Positions 49,601 to 59,927 of a stretch of DNA of 64,000 nt are shown one piece after another. Under the pieces are notes generated by a model. It saw nothing but the letters and a program-made list of their open reading frames with translations, ran no database searches and was not told the DNA's origin. The DNA is from Argentina anserina (taxonomy: Eukaryota > Streptophyta > Magnoliopsida > Rosales > Rosaceae). The position numbers and the translations under genes are program-made. The stretch is from contig NC_065875.1 in assembly GCF_933775445.1 (NCBI RefSeq), positions 27,403,555-27,467,554 on the forward strand, read 5' to 3'. Position 1 is the stretch's first letter. Every line of letters starts with the position of its first letter.

Positions 49601-51226
49601 CTACTATGGATAGAGCATGCTGATTATCTATCACTATTTTAGTTGCATGTTTTTATCATTCTTACCTGTTGAATAAGTAGAAGTGCTGAAACAATAGTTT
49701 TAATCGTTTTGTAGGTTTTTGACTAAACTTCTCACTGAGGATTTACCTAGACTATTTGTACGCCCAAAAAAGATTGTTTTGGATTTCCAGAAAGTAAAAG
49801 CAGTTGGCCCTGTAGGAGATGATTTCAAGTCAGGGGACATGCAAGAAGGAAACAAGGATTTTGCTGGAGAATTATCAGTGACCCTTGTAGATGCTCGGAA
49901 GCTTCTCTATGTCTTTTATGGTAATGTCACTTCATATGTAGTTGTGCAGCACGAGCAAATCAAATTTGACTTCTTGAACAAAACAATTGAATGTCCTGAA
50001 CTCTTTGGAGGAAGCTTTTAATTCTTCTATGTCTCGTAAGTTCCCATTATTGAGTTATTCTCATATGTTTCAGGCAAAACAGATCCATATGTTACTCTAA
50101 TCTTGGGGGATCAGATTATAAAAAGTAAAAAGAATAGTCAAACTACTGTTATTGGACCTCCTGGTGAACCGATTTGGAATCAGGTGAGCCTACTTACAAG
50201 TCCTGCTTGATCTGCCGTCTTGAAAAATTGGGCATGTGTAATTACTAATTGTGTTTTTGTTTCTCCCTGCAGGATTTTTATATGCTTGTAGCAAACCCTA
50301 AAAAGCAAAAACTATACATCCAAGTCAAGGATTCTCTTGGATTCACAGACTTACCTATTGGTACTGGAGAGGTAAAATATCTAATTCATAAAAAAATTGA
50401 ATCTGTTTTGTGATTGGCATGGCTAGATAGCATATATGACCAGATTCATGTATCTAGATACAGTATTTAGATAAAACAAATAGCAATGGGCAGGGGACAA
50501 GTGTTGCAAGCTAGAGAGGTTTTAAGGAACACAAGTTTATATAAAATTATATTTGACCATTAACTTTTATAATGCTCGAAGAATAAATTGCTTCTCAAAT
50601 AATGACATTTCTAGGTTGATCTTGGATCTCTTCAAGACACTGTACCAACAGACAGGATTGTGGTACTGCAAGGAGGTTGGGGACTGTTTAAGAACAGGTC
50701 TTCTGGTGAGATACTACTACGACTGACATATAAAGCATATGTTGAAGATGAAGAGGATGACAAAACGGCTGTGGATCCTACTGATACTGAAGATGAAGAT
50801 GATGAACTGTCTGATTCTGATGAATTAGGTGCCTATGACAAGGATAGTACCGAGTCCGCAAATGAAACAGACAAAGAGTCCTTCATGGATGTTCTAGCAG
50901 CTTTGATTGTGAGTGAAGAATTTCAAGGGATAGTGGCAAGTGAAACAGGAAACAACAAAGTTTTAGACGATTTTTCCAATGCAGCTTCAAAAACATCAAG
51001 ATTGCGCGGTCTTGATGCAGAATCAATGCCTTCAAATTCTAATAACAGTTCAGAAGGTTCTCGAGGTAATGTCCTTCATTGTGATTACTTGCATGTTTAA
51101 GTTAACAATTTAACAAAACCAATATTCTAATTTGCAGGGTCACCCTTATATTGGCTTGCCGTAATTACCAGCATATCGGTACTAATTGCTATCAACATTG
51201 GCGGTTCAAGTATTTTCAATCCTTGA
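47488..51226 (+). CDS. NTMC2T5: SMP and C2 domain lipid-transfer protein, NTMC2 type 5
   Basis: Tricalbin/synaptotagmin-like protein expected at membrane contact sites. Eight exons were read: 47488-48311, 48522-48763, 49510-49528, 49715-49920, 50074-50183, 50273-50371, 50615-51065 and 51138-51226. They sum to 2040 nt (679 aa). The N-terminus is basic and Ser/Pro-rich (possible plastid-type extension; an internal ATG is at 47701). A membrane segment follows (NIVGLFVFFFFVGVGFDKF), then the SMP domain (EWVNMVLGKLWKVYRAGLEN; YTGGARMLLMLSLKFSIIPI; LFNLMAIPVLSMFLTKLL), one C2 domain (ELSVTLVDARKLLYVFYGKT, DPYVTLILGDQ), an acidic linker, and a second C-terminal membrane segment (LYWLAVITSISVLIAINIGG). 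Exon 3 is a 19-nt microexon. The second intron carries a long C-run. Confidence 0.9.
49003..49037. repeat. Poly-C tract followed by (CA)n in an intron
   Basis: Twenty-four consecutive C bases at 49003-49026 lead into an AC repeat, inside NTMC2T5 intron 2. Such runs are prone to assembly length error. Confidence 0.95.
49543..49599. repeat. (CT)n(CA)n compound microsatellite
   Basis: About 35 bases of CT followed by about 20 of CA, starting 15 bp after the 19-nt microexon 49510-49528, in NTMC2T5 intron 3. A pyrimidine-rich tract that close to a tiny exon may affect its recognition. Confidence 0.95.
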
Positions 51227-51933
51227 TACAACCGTCTTGAGAAGAACCCGTGCTTGCTTTTTGATCCAAGTAATGCCAGAATCCTTCTTCACCTATTCAT
51301 TTACGTTTCATTGAATTCATTTCATAGGTCTGAATTGACTGCCCTCATCCATTTGCAGGGGTCTGTTTCCTAAGAAGTCGACTCACACCAATTCGTAGTT
51401 TACATATTGTATATTTGTGATTATTGCAGAGTGTTCCATAGGCGGGAATTTTTTTCGTTTTGTTTCTTTTTAGCCATAGCCATAGCAATTAGCGAGTGGA
51501 AATGAATATGTTCACAAGCTTAACTATTCATATACAAATCTTTCTGCTCTTAGATTCGAACAAGGAGCAGCGCTTTCTTTTGATTCTAACCAAATAAGTA
51601 GTGTCTTTTTGAATAAACAAAGAAAGCTGATAGCTCAGAGATAAAATAAAAATGGCCCAAATCACTAGACCAAAAGGTTGTATTGGATCCCCATACTAAT
51701 TACTATTAGTGATAAGAGCTGTGGAAGGAATCATTAACCCAATTTGTTTATATTTTCTTTCACGAGTTGTTATGGCACTAATTTAAGTGTTAAGTATGTG
51801 GAAAGCTTGCTGATAATTGAACCCGTAACACTAATTTTTGTTTCCTAAAAAAGGTGGATCAGCTTGAGAAAAATATAATTAAGCGGACAACCCCACGTTT
51901 TTCTTCGTCGCCTATATATATAGAAGAATTTTC

Positions 51934-52286
51934 AGGTGCGGACGTCCGTACCTTACGTAAGGTACGGATTCGCTGATTCCGGCGAAGGCAGGCTGCAATG
52001 GCGGGACGGACCACGACAGCCGCACTCCCCAACCCTCCCGGTGGTCCCGTCTGTGCCGGTCGGAGCTCCATCGGCGACCCACGGCGGCCGGAATCGCGAA
52101 ATCGCGGGAATCTGCCCAGAAACTTGATTTTTGCAGATTCCGGCCGCCGTGGGCTACAGATGGAGCTCCGTCCGGCACAGATGGGATCGCCGGGAGGTGG
52201 GTAATGCGGCTGTGCTGGTCCACCGAGCCGTTGCGGCCTGCCGTCGCCGGAATCGGCGAATCCGCACGGTGCGGACGTCCGCACCT
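51934..52286. mobile_element. GC-rich foldback MITE
   Basis: The ends are AGGTGCGGACGTCCG at 51934 and its complement CGGACGTCCGCACCT ending at 52286. The complementarity runs nearly the whole length: CGGATTCGCTGATTCCGGCG on the left pairs with the CGCCGGAATCGGCGAATCCG stretch on the right, and GGCGGCCGGAATC pairs around the middle with GATTCCGGCCGCC. The centre lies near 52110. The GC content is far above the flanks. Self-complementarity creates spurious open frames on both strands (for example 51859-52284, 51998-52204), which were rejected. Flanks are TATATATA on both sides (51913-51921 and 52298-52321), which could reflect a TA-rich target. Superfamily not determined. Confidence 0.8.
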
Positions 52287-52297
52287 AAAGCGGTCTG

Positions 52298-52321
52298 TAT
52301 ATATATATATATATATATATA
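52298..52321. repeat. (TA)n tract
   Basis: A run of alternating T and A just outside the foldback element's right end. Confidence 0.9.
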
Positions 52322-53130
52322 GGCATAGAAAAAAATGAATGAATGTAACGATCCCTTAATGTTTTCTATTCTTGCAACATGAGTTTTCTAATGCTGATTT
52401 TGTTGTTAATTTGAGAAGTTGCACTGTCTTCTCCATTGTTCATTGCAACTTCACCTTAGTTTTCGAAAATTTGAAATTACACGAAAAATAGTTCGAAATG
52501 AGAGTTGCTCATGATAGAAGAGGAAACACTTTGTAAAATCAAACTCACCCCAGGACAAGAAAAGATCCCCCAAGTATCTTAGCAAGAGAAAAAAGGAAAG
52601 AAAGATGCCAACTATCTGAACCAGACATGGTAGAGATCTGCAGCTATTAGTAATTGTTTCCATATTTTCACAATCCTACATTTTTATATTGTAGGATATA
52701 ATACCGTTTAATCAAACTAAATTTTTTCAGGTGTGATTTAAATTAGACTCTAATGAGTACTAATTAAGAAGATGGTGGGATTAAAATGTGGCAATAATGG
52801 ATGAAATACAAGGCATGTGTACGACCCAGTGGTAGGTGTGTGTGAATGATTCAAAAAAGGAAAGAAATAAGAGAGAACGTGAAGGACAGCGAATCCTATT
52901 GGTCAGGGATATCGCTTTTGATTGGATCTGTCTCGGTCTCTTCAATGATGCTCTTAACGTTTTACTCTTATTTTTCACATTATTCAAATGAGCTTTGGAA
53001 AGTTAAGAAAAATTATCAGAATAAATAGAGTGGACTATCCCACTTCACTCTCTCACTCCTGTGGCTTTGGGGTCATGTCTGTTTCTCCTGTGCACTTCTG
53101 ATCTCACAGTCACTACCTCGAGCTCTTCAG

Positions 53131-54632
53131 GTACTCTCTCTCTCTCTCTCTCTCTCCTTTGAGTTTTGGTCAGCTCTGTTATGGATTTGGAGTTTGAATT
53201 TTGTTAACTGGGGGACCATTGATTCTGTGCTGTTTCTGCTGAGATCTGTTTGGTTTCTTAAACACAAATTAAACAAATTTAGCTTTGTGAACTAGATTAG
53301 AGTTATTTTATAACAAGAACTAATCTTTCGGGTTATGTACACATTCGTTTTGTTTGAAAAATCTGATCTTGGCTTTATATCTGAATTCCTTTTCTTGTTG
53401 TTTTCCAAGGTTTGGTGAACTGGTGGAGTCTTTTAAGCACTAAGCCAGGACTTTTTTTTTTCTTATTCAATAAAGTTTTGTTTTTTATCACTCAGAGTAA
53501 AGGTCACATTGCATGTTTATGTATAGTCTGTTTTATCTGTTTGAGCACATTTTGTTTTCTTCAGATAATTATTTAGTGGTTTTGTACAAAGACACTGGAT
53601 TTTGAAGAGCTCCAGTTACTTTTCATGTTTCAAAGCTTTCATGAAGACTGGGAGCAGTCTTTTTCTTAACTTTCACTATCTTTTTATTTATTTATTTTCA
53701 CACAGAAAGAAATCTCAATTCATGCTGGTGTATATAGTCGTGTTATGTACTTTCTATAGAACATGATCAGAATTTCAGACAATGGAAGCTTTCAACAAAA
53801 CCAAGGCCTTTTTCCATTGATTTCCCATCTTTTAAACTGGAGACTCTTTTTTTTATTAAGCACGTGGATCTCCAAGGGGTTGGATTTTCTATCTTATTGT
53901 TCAATACAAATTGAATCTGAAGAGTTGTACTGCTGATTGAAAGCAATGTTAAGTTCTCATTCTGGTTGGATAGTGATACTTTCATCTTAATTGACCACTA
54001 GATCTGCATTTTTCGTTAACTAGTGAATATCTATAGGCAACTACGATTGATATAACACCAGTGGTATCCGATTAACTTCTTGGCATGTTCGTATGCTAAT
54101 CTGATAGAATATGTCATTTGCGAGATATATGGCATGCATACTAACAACCTCGATGCTTACTTTCTACTATAGGTTAGCAAAAGAATATTGTTTTTGATAT
54201 AAGGCCCTCGTTCAGATATAATTTTATTTGTTGGTAGAAGATGAAAATTCTATGTTGCATTCTTATGAGTATTTCCTACTTTCCGGAATTTTTCATTTTG
54301 ATGTAACATTCATTTTGTCAGCCTGATGGCCTGTAATATTTGTATGAGTTTTGTAAATACTGCATCCGGATATATCTTAATGCACTCTACAGCTCCTAAC
54401 TTTAACGACCGGTAGTCCATGTTCCTTTTCTTTTCTGTTTATAGTTGCACCAATTGGCAAGTTGGAACATATACTCAGTTTCTGAGTGTTTTCATTTGGT
54501 TCCATTTTTTTATCTTGCCTCCTTTTGTGTACTATTGTTGAGTTGCAGTGTACCATAAGTTATATTTTGGAAGATCTGAAAGTTGATAACACTGTTGCAA
54601 ACATGCTATTGAACTACTACTTTTCTGTGCAG
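53131..54632 (+). other. DWF1 5'-UTR intron (1.5 kb)
   Basis: Donor CAG|GTACTC at 53130/53131 and acceptor TGTGCAG|CTGG at 54632/54633. The intron begins with a CT repeat, contains no gene, and is T-rich. The flanking leader exon is about 53040-53130, in TC-rich sequence with no ATG-started long frame. Long first introns in plant leaders often raise expression. Confidence 0.7.
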
Positions 54633-54658
54633 CTGGAAATTTAACTTCTCTTCCCAAA

Positions 54659-56467
54659 ATGTCTGATCTTCAAACACCATTGCGTCCGAAGAGGAAGTGG
54701 GCCTTGGTTGACTTTTTTGTTCAATTCCGGTGGATTGTTGTGATCTTTGTTGTTCTCCCCATTTCCTTCACCATTTACTTTCTGACATACCTTGGGGATA
54801 AAAGATCTGACTGGAAGTCCTACAAGCAGCGTCAAAAGGAACATGATGAAAATGTTAAGAAAGTAGTAAAACGCCTCAAAGAAAGGAATCCGTCAAAGGA
54901 TGGTCTTGTTTGCACAGCACGAAAGCCATGGATTGCTGTTGGAATGCGGAATGTTGACTACAAGCGAGCTCGTCACTTTGAGGTCGACTTGTCTGCTTTC
55001 AGGAATGTCCTGGAAATTGATACACAGAAAAAGATTGCCAGAGTTGAGCCCTTAGTCAACATGGGACAGATCACTAGGGTAACTTGCCCCTTAAATCTTG
55101 CGCTTGCCGTGGTTGCAGAGTTCGATGATCTTACTGTTGGTGGTCTCATTAATGGTTATGGGATTGAAGGAAGCTCTCACATCTTTGGGCTGTTCTCTGA
55201 TACTGTTGTGGCTTACGAAATTGTTCTAGCAAATGGCCAACTTGTCAGAGCCACCCAGGACAATGAGTACTCTGATCTTTTTTATGCTATTCCATGGTCA
55301 CAGGGAACATTGGGCCTTCTTGTCGCCGCTGAGATCAAGCTTATTGACATAAAGGAATACATGAGGTTGACATACAAACCAGTAAAGGGAAATCTGCAAG
55401 AGATCGCGCAGGCATATAGTGATTCTTTTGCTCCCAGATTTGGTGGTCTGGACGAACCTGGAGCCATCCCTGAAAGGGTTCCAGAGTTTGTTGAAACCAT
55501 GATATATTCTCCAACAGAAGCTGTGTGCATGACAGGGAGATATGCTTCAAAAGAAGAGGCCAAGAAGAAGGGGAACGTGATTAACGAAGTTGGCTGGTGG
55601 TTTAAACTCTGGTTCTACCAGCATGCAGAGAAAGCACTCAAGAAAGGGGAGTTTGTAGAGTACATCCCGACCAGGCAATATTACCACAGGCACACTAGGA
55701 GTATCTACTGGGAGGGAAAGCTAATTCTTCCATTTGCTGATCAGTTTTGGTTTAGATTTCTGTTGGGCTGGATGATGCCACCAAAGATTTCTCTGCTCAA
55801 GGCTACTCAAGGTGAAGCCATAAGAAACTATTACCATGACATGCACGTCATCCAAGACATGTTAGTTCCTCTTTACAAAGTTGGGGATGCTTTAGAATGG
55901 GTTCACCATGAGATGGAGGTAAAAAGATGTTTTCTTCACCAGAGTTCGATGTAGTGTGTTCATATATCCGTTTTGTTAACTATGTTATTTGTTGATTATT
56001 TTGTATAGGTGTACCCCATTTGGCTCTGTCCTCACAGACTGTACAAGAGTCCTGTTAAGACGATGATCTACGCTGAACCAGGCTTCGAGCACCAGCGCAG
56101 ACAAGGAGACACTCCCTACTCTCAGATGTACACTGATGTTGGTGTGTACTATGCACCAGGACCGGTGCTGAGAGGCGAGGTCTTTGATGGCTCAGAAGCA
56201 GTACGCAAGATGGAGAGTTGGCTGATTGAAAATCATGGCTTCCAGCCACAGTATGCTGTGTCTGAGCTGGATGAGAAGAAGTTCTGGACTATGTTTGACG
56301 CCGGGCATTACGACTACTGCAGGAGGAAGTATGGTGCTGTAGGAACATTCATGAGTGTGTACTACAAGTCCAAGAAGGGAAGGAAGACCGAGAAGGAGGT
56401 GCAGGAAGCCGAGCAAGCAATCGCGGAGGTTCCCATTGCCGAGGTTGATGAGCCAGTGGACTACTGA
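54659..56467 (+). CDS. DWF1: Delta(24)-sterol reductase DWF1 (DIMINUTO)
   Basis: FAD-dependent membrane enzyme that reduces the C24 bond in plant sterol synthesis (24-methylenecholesterol to campesterol), and so feeds brassinosteroid synthesis. Two coding exons, 54659-55918 and 56009-56467, give 572 aa. The N-terminus has one membrane anchor (WIVVIFVVLPISFTIYFLTY) after MSDLQTPLRPKRKWALVDF. The FAD-binding region includes VEPLVNMGQITR and AVVAEFDDLTVGGLINGYGI. A plant-type calmodulin-binding region is reported for this family in the part after FAD binding; I did not map it. The C-terminus (ELDEKKFWTMFDAGHYDYCR) is conserved, ending VDEPVDY. The intron falls after HHEMEV. Confidence 0.97.
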
Positions 56468-56738
56468 TCATTTCCAATCATTTGCGGATTCTGTTAGGAG
56501 GAGTGCAGTGCTGTTGGTTTAGCTCCCCTGATTTCCAGTTTATATCGTTTAGTAGTTCTTGTTCTAGCTTTGATCAATGCTGTAGCAGCAGCAGGTGATC
56601 TTGTTCGAGTGTTTTTTCATGTCGGATTACTACACTTATATGTGTTTTAATGATTCAGACTGACGTTAAGTTAGTGTCACATTCTCTCATTCTCATTCCT
56701 TCTCTTTCTATTTCTAGCCGACCGAAGAAAATCAGCCT

Positions 56739-57205
56739 TAGGGATGGTAATATTATCCAGCGGTACGGTATTCGCGGGTATTTGACATTAATGGGGCTGT
56801 GAAATGGGTAAAAACGAAAAATGAGTATGGAAACCCCTATATTCGAAATATGGAATCGAGTAACGGACGGAGATAATATTTTGATCCCCGTTCTCATCCT
56901 CACCAAATAAGAACAAGATATATATTATAAATGTTTTAATATAAATAAATATTTATATAAATAAAAAACTTTTCTTACATTTATTATTTTAATTTGAATT
57001 AGACTTCAAGTTTTCTTTACTTCATATGAATTTTCATATAATATAATAAAAGTATGAAAAATTGATCCCCAACGGGAATGAATAAGAGAAATGCCCATTA
57101 CTTTATAACGGAAATTAAAACGAAAACGAGTACGAAGACGTAATAAAAAATATATATGGTTATGATAGTTCGATCCCCTCATCCTACTGCCCATTACCGT
57201 ATCTA
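56739..57205. mobile_element. hAT-like MITE with 8-bp target-site duplication
   Basis: Ends TAGGGATGGTAAT at 56739 and ATTACCGTATCTA ending at 57205 form a 13-bp imperfect inverted repeat. The identical 8 bp ATCAGCCT flank it at 56731-56738 and 57206-57213, the size made by hAT transposases. The 467-bp body has an AT-rich core (TATATAAATAAATATTTA-like) and no coding frame. It lies about 240 bp upstream of the DRE2 start codon. Its organisation (GC-rich ends, AT-rich core) is like the element at 10188-10635, but the termini differ. Confidence 0.88.
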
Positions 57206-57269
57206 ATCAGCCTTGAATAAATGAATCAAATACAAACTCTCAAAAAAGAAAAAGAAAATTAATATATTA

Positions 57270-57308
57270 TGGGCTCGAATTATCAAAAGCCCATGAGAAG
57301 AAGCCCAC
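57270..57308. promoter_or_regulatory. Cluster of three TGGGCT (site II-type) elements before DRE2
   Basis: TGGGCT at 57270, AGCCCA at about 57289 and AGCCCA at about 57302 (the last two being TGGGCT on the reverse strand) lie within 40 bp, some 50-80 bp before the TATA-like sequence. Site II-type elements are known in promoters of plant mitochondrial and proliferation genes; that fits a cytosolic Fe-S assembly gene. Confidence 0.5.
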
Positions 57309-57347
57309 GCGTCGCGCGCCACGTCACCACCGCCTTTTTCTGGAACC

Positions 57348-57355
57348 TATATAAT
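57348..57355 (+). promoter_or_regulatory. Possible TATA element of DRE2
   Basis: TATATAAT, about 95 bp upstream of the ATG and about 40 bp after a CCACGTCA (ACGT-core) word. Spacing to a start is plausible but the start itself is not known. Confidence 0.45.
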
Positions 57356-57446
57356 TTCAAAGCGCACCACTATTGATTCCGACGCTGAGAGACAGAAGAG
57401 AGTCGTCGGCGACGGGCAGATTCGTTTTTAGGGCTTCAAAATCATC

Positions 57447-59405
57447 ATGGTGAGTCCTGATTCGATTCTATTAGTTTAGCTTGAAGGTTCAATTTTTGGT
57501 CTATCGAATTGGTTTGTAGCGGAACCGATTGGTTAGATCTTACTGCAATGCTCTCCAGGTTTTAATTTACGTACTGTGTTGAGTTGTGCTCAATTTTTTT
57601 CTGAATACAACCTTGTTTTTCGTCTGTGTTTCTTATTTGTTCTTAAATGTCGTTTATCTGTTTGTTTTTTTTTTTGCGATGTTAGTGTTTGTTTTCGGTG
57701 TTGTTATCTCTTGACGAGTTTTGTCGGTTTGGGATTTGAGATGAGAATTCAAGATTTTTGAATGGTTTATTTTCTGCAATCTGAAAAAATGTTGCTGAAA
57801 TGCGTTTGATTTGGTTTATGCAGGGATCTGTGCTAGCATTTACTGACGGCGCGGTTCTACCGGCCAGTCTTGTGTTTGATGCATTGAAGGAGCTTGGGAA
57901 TGGAGCTTTGGATGAGTGTGAACCTCAAATTATCACTCAAGCGTCTTCCTTGAGTAAGTTCCTTCCTCTCTTTTTTTATGACTTGTGTTGTGGCGTCTGT
58001 ATGGGTTTGGTTCTGATAAGGTCATTGTCGCTTGGTATCAAAAGCCAGTTATTGGATAGTTTTACGAGAATTGATATTCCAATCTACTGGTGTGCAGTTA
58101 CTTTTTTCTTATTTTAACTTGTCACCTGAACTTGTATGATGCATACGAGTGGTAGGACGGTTTTAAACTTTGTTAGCATTCTAAATTCAATCAAATTAGC
58201 AGTTGTTCACCTGTTTTTGGATTTGGCTTGTGACAGGTCAGCTACCGCAGGGGACTTCCTCTGTCGACATTGTGTTTGCCCTTTGCAGATCAATTGAATT
58301 CCTAAGTGAGCAGTTGTTGAAGGAGATCTCAAGAGTCTTAAAGCCTGGTGGGACAATCTTAGTTTACAAGACCTCTGAAACAGATAAGGTAGTTTATGTT
58401 CATATTGTGAGATCAAGGATTAATTTGCATTTAGAAGTCTAATTTGGGTTTCCTTGCAGACCACTTCCGTTCTTGAGCGCAAGTTACTGTTGTCTGGTTA
58501 TCTTGAAGCACAAGTTCTTCAACCAAAATCATCTGACTTGTGCTCTGGAGTAAGTTTCTATGTTACTAGTTCCCATTAGCATGATTTTGTTATATTCCTC
58601 TTCTCCTCTGTGTTTGGTATTTGGCTATATGGGATCCTTTTGAGGATCTATTTAGGATCCTGCATGTAAATTTATCATTCAGATTGTTTGATTGTGCTTT
58701 AACCTTTCCTAGGTCAAGGCTAAAAAGCCTTCTTGGAAAATTGGCTCATCCTTCGCCTTAAAAAAGCCTTCAAAAGCTCTACCGAAGTTGCAGATTGATG
58801 ATGATTCAGATCTGATTGATGAGGATAGTCTGCTAACTGAAGAGGACTTGAAGAAACCACAGCCAGTTGTAGGTAAGACATTGTTATTTGAATATTCCAC
58901 TGTTAATTATCTCAAGTGTTTATCTAAGTTCATCTGGATCATGTGCTTGTGCAGCTGATGACTGTGAAGTTGGAAGCACTAGGAAAGCTTGTAAAAATTG
59001 CACTTGTGGGAGGGCTGAAGAAGAACAAAAAGTAGAGAAGTTACAATCCACTGTGGATTTGAGCAGTTTCCAATCGGCGTGTGGCAGTGTATGTCTTCAC
59101 TGCGTTCTGTTTAGCTCTGCATTTTCAATCTTGTTTTCTCTTTTACTTTTCTCTGAAAGTTGTACTATCTGCAGTGTGGACTAGGGGATGCTTTTCGATG
59201 TTCAACGTGTCCTTATAAAGGTCTTCCTCCATTCAAACCGGGCGAGAAGGTATTTTATATTTGTTGGAATGAATCGAACCTATTTCTATCACCTAAGAGA
59301 GAAGTCCTTTTCTCTCGTTTTCATTTCACAAGTCATCTGCCTGTAACTCTAAATTTCTTTTTTCAGGTAGCATTTTCTTCCAACTTCCTTGCAGCAGATA
59401 TATGA
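57447..59405 (+). CDS. DRE2: Anamorsin homologue DRE2 (cytosolic Fe-S assembly)
   Basis: Electron-transfer component of the cytosolic iron-sulfur assembly pathway, partner of the ATR3/TAH18 diflavin reductase. Eight exons: 57447-57449, 57824-57953, 58237-58388, 58460-58549, 58713-58872, 58955-59088, 59175-59249 and 59367-59405, in total 783 nt (260 aa). The first coding exon holds only the ATG. The N-terminal half is a methyltransferase-like domain without an obvious cofactor site ([20 protein letters not shown]). A linker follows. The two cysteine motifs are [12 protein letters not shown], with an additional Cys a few residues before, and [19 protein letters not shown] (CX2CX7CX2C), followed by [11 protein letters not shown]. 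Ends FLAADI. This gene is between DWF1 (same strand) and CCB3 (opposite strand). Confidence 0.95.
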
Positions 59406-59927
59406 ACAATCGGGTAGGCACGGCATGGCTGCATGGGGATCTTGGATTTTAGTATACGTGGTGTCGTTTCTCCACATTTTGGGTTATTTTTGTAGTAGCG
59501 ATCGTTTTACCAACTCCAAGCGGTTGAACTTTTGTGTTGTACTCTGAATTGAGATGCGTAACCTGGTTCCATTTTTCAAAAGTATTCTGGCCTGTACTTC
59601 AAGGTTTGACAGCATTTTGCTGTAATTGTACTGGTTATAAACAATGTTGTACCTGATAAAAGTCAGTTTTACATTTTGAATAATGGGTCTCAGGTTGTGG
59701 TCGTAGTACCAATTCATTTGCTATCAGTGAAATTGTGATTGTGATTGCCATATTTCAGTGTACAGCTGTAAGAAATCATCATAGAACCTGGGACAGCAAT
59801 GCCAGGAAGCAGTTTATTACTCACACCCCAAAAAAGGCATCTCATATAGCACAGATATAAAATTGAACACATTCTTGACTGCCATCCTTTATCAGAAATT
59901 TAACACTTTCTTGACCGCCATCCTGTA
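59406..59927. other. Spacer between convergent DRE2 and CCB3
   Basis: Should hold the 3' UTRs of both genes, which converge here. Nothing else was recognised. Confidence 0.5.

Larger units (their letters stand above)
51227..54658. other. Region between NTMC2T5 and DWF1, incl. DWF1 leader
   Basis: Holds the NTMC2T5 3' UTR, the GC-rich foldback MITE (51934-52286), a (TA)n stretch at 52298-52321, the DWF1 promoter, and the DWF1 5' UTR with its long intron (53131-54632). No other gene was recognised. Confidence 0.6.
56468..57446. other. Region between DWF1 and DRE2
   Basis: DWF1 3' UTR (about 56468-56640), the second hAT-like MITE (56739-57205), then about 240 bp that must hold the DRE2 promoter and leader. 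Confidence 0.6.

Noticed and set aside
51859..52322. Several open frames on both strands within the GC-rich palindrome
   Set aside because: They are mirror images caused by the self-complementary MITE, with no protein-like conservation.
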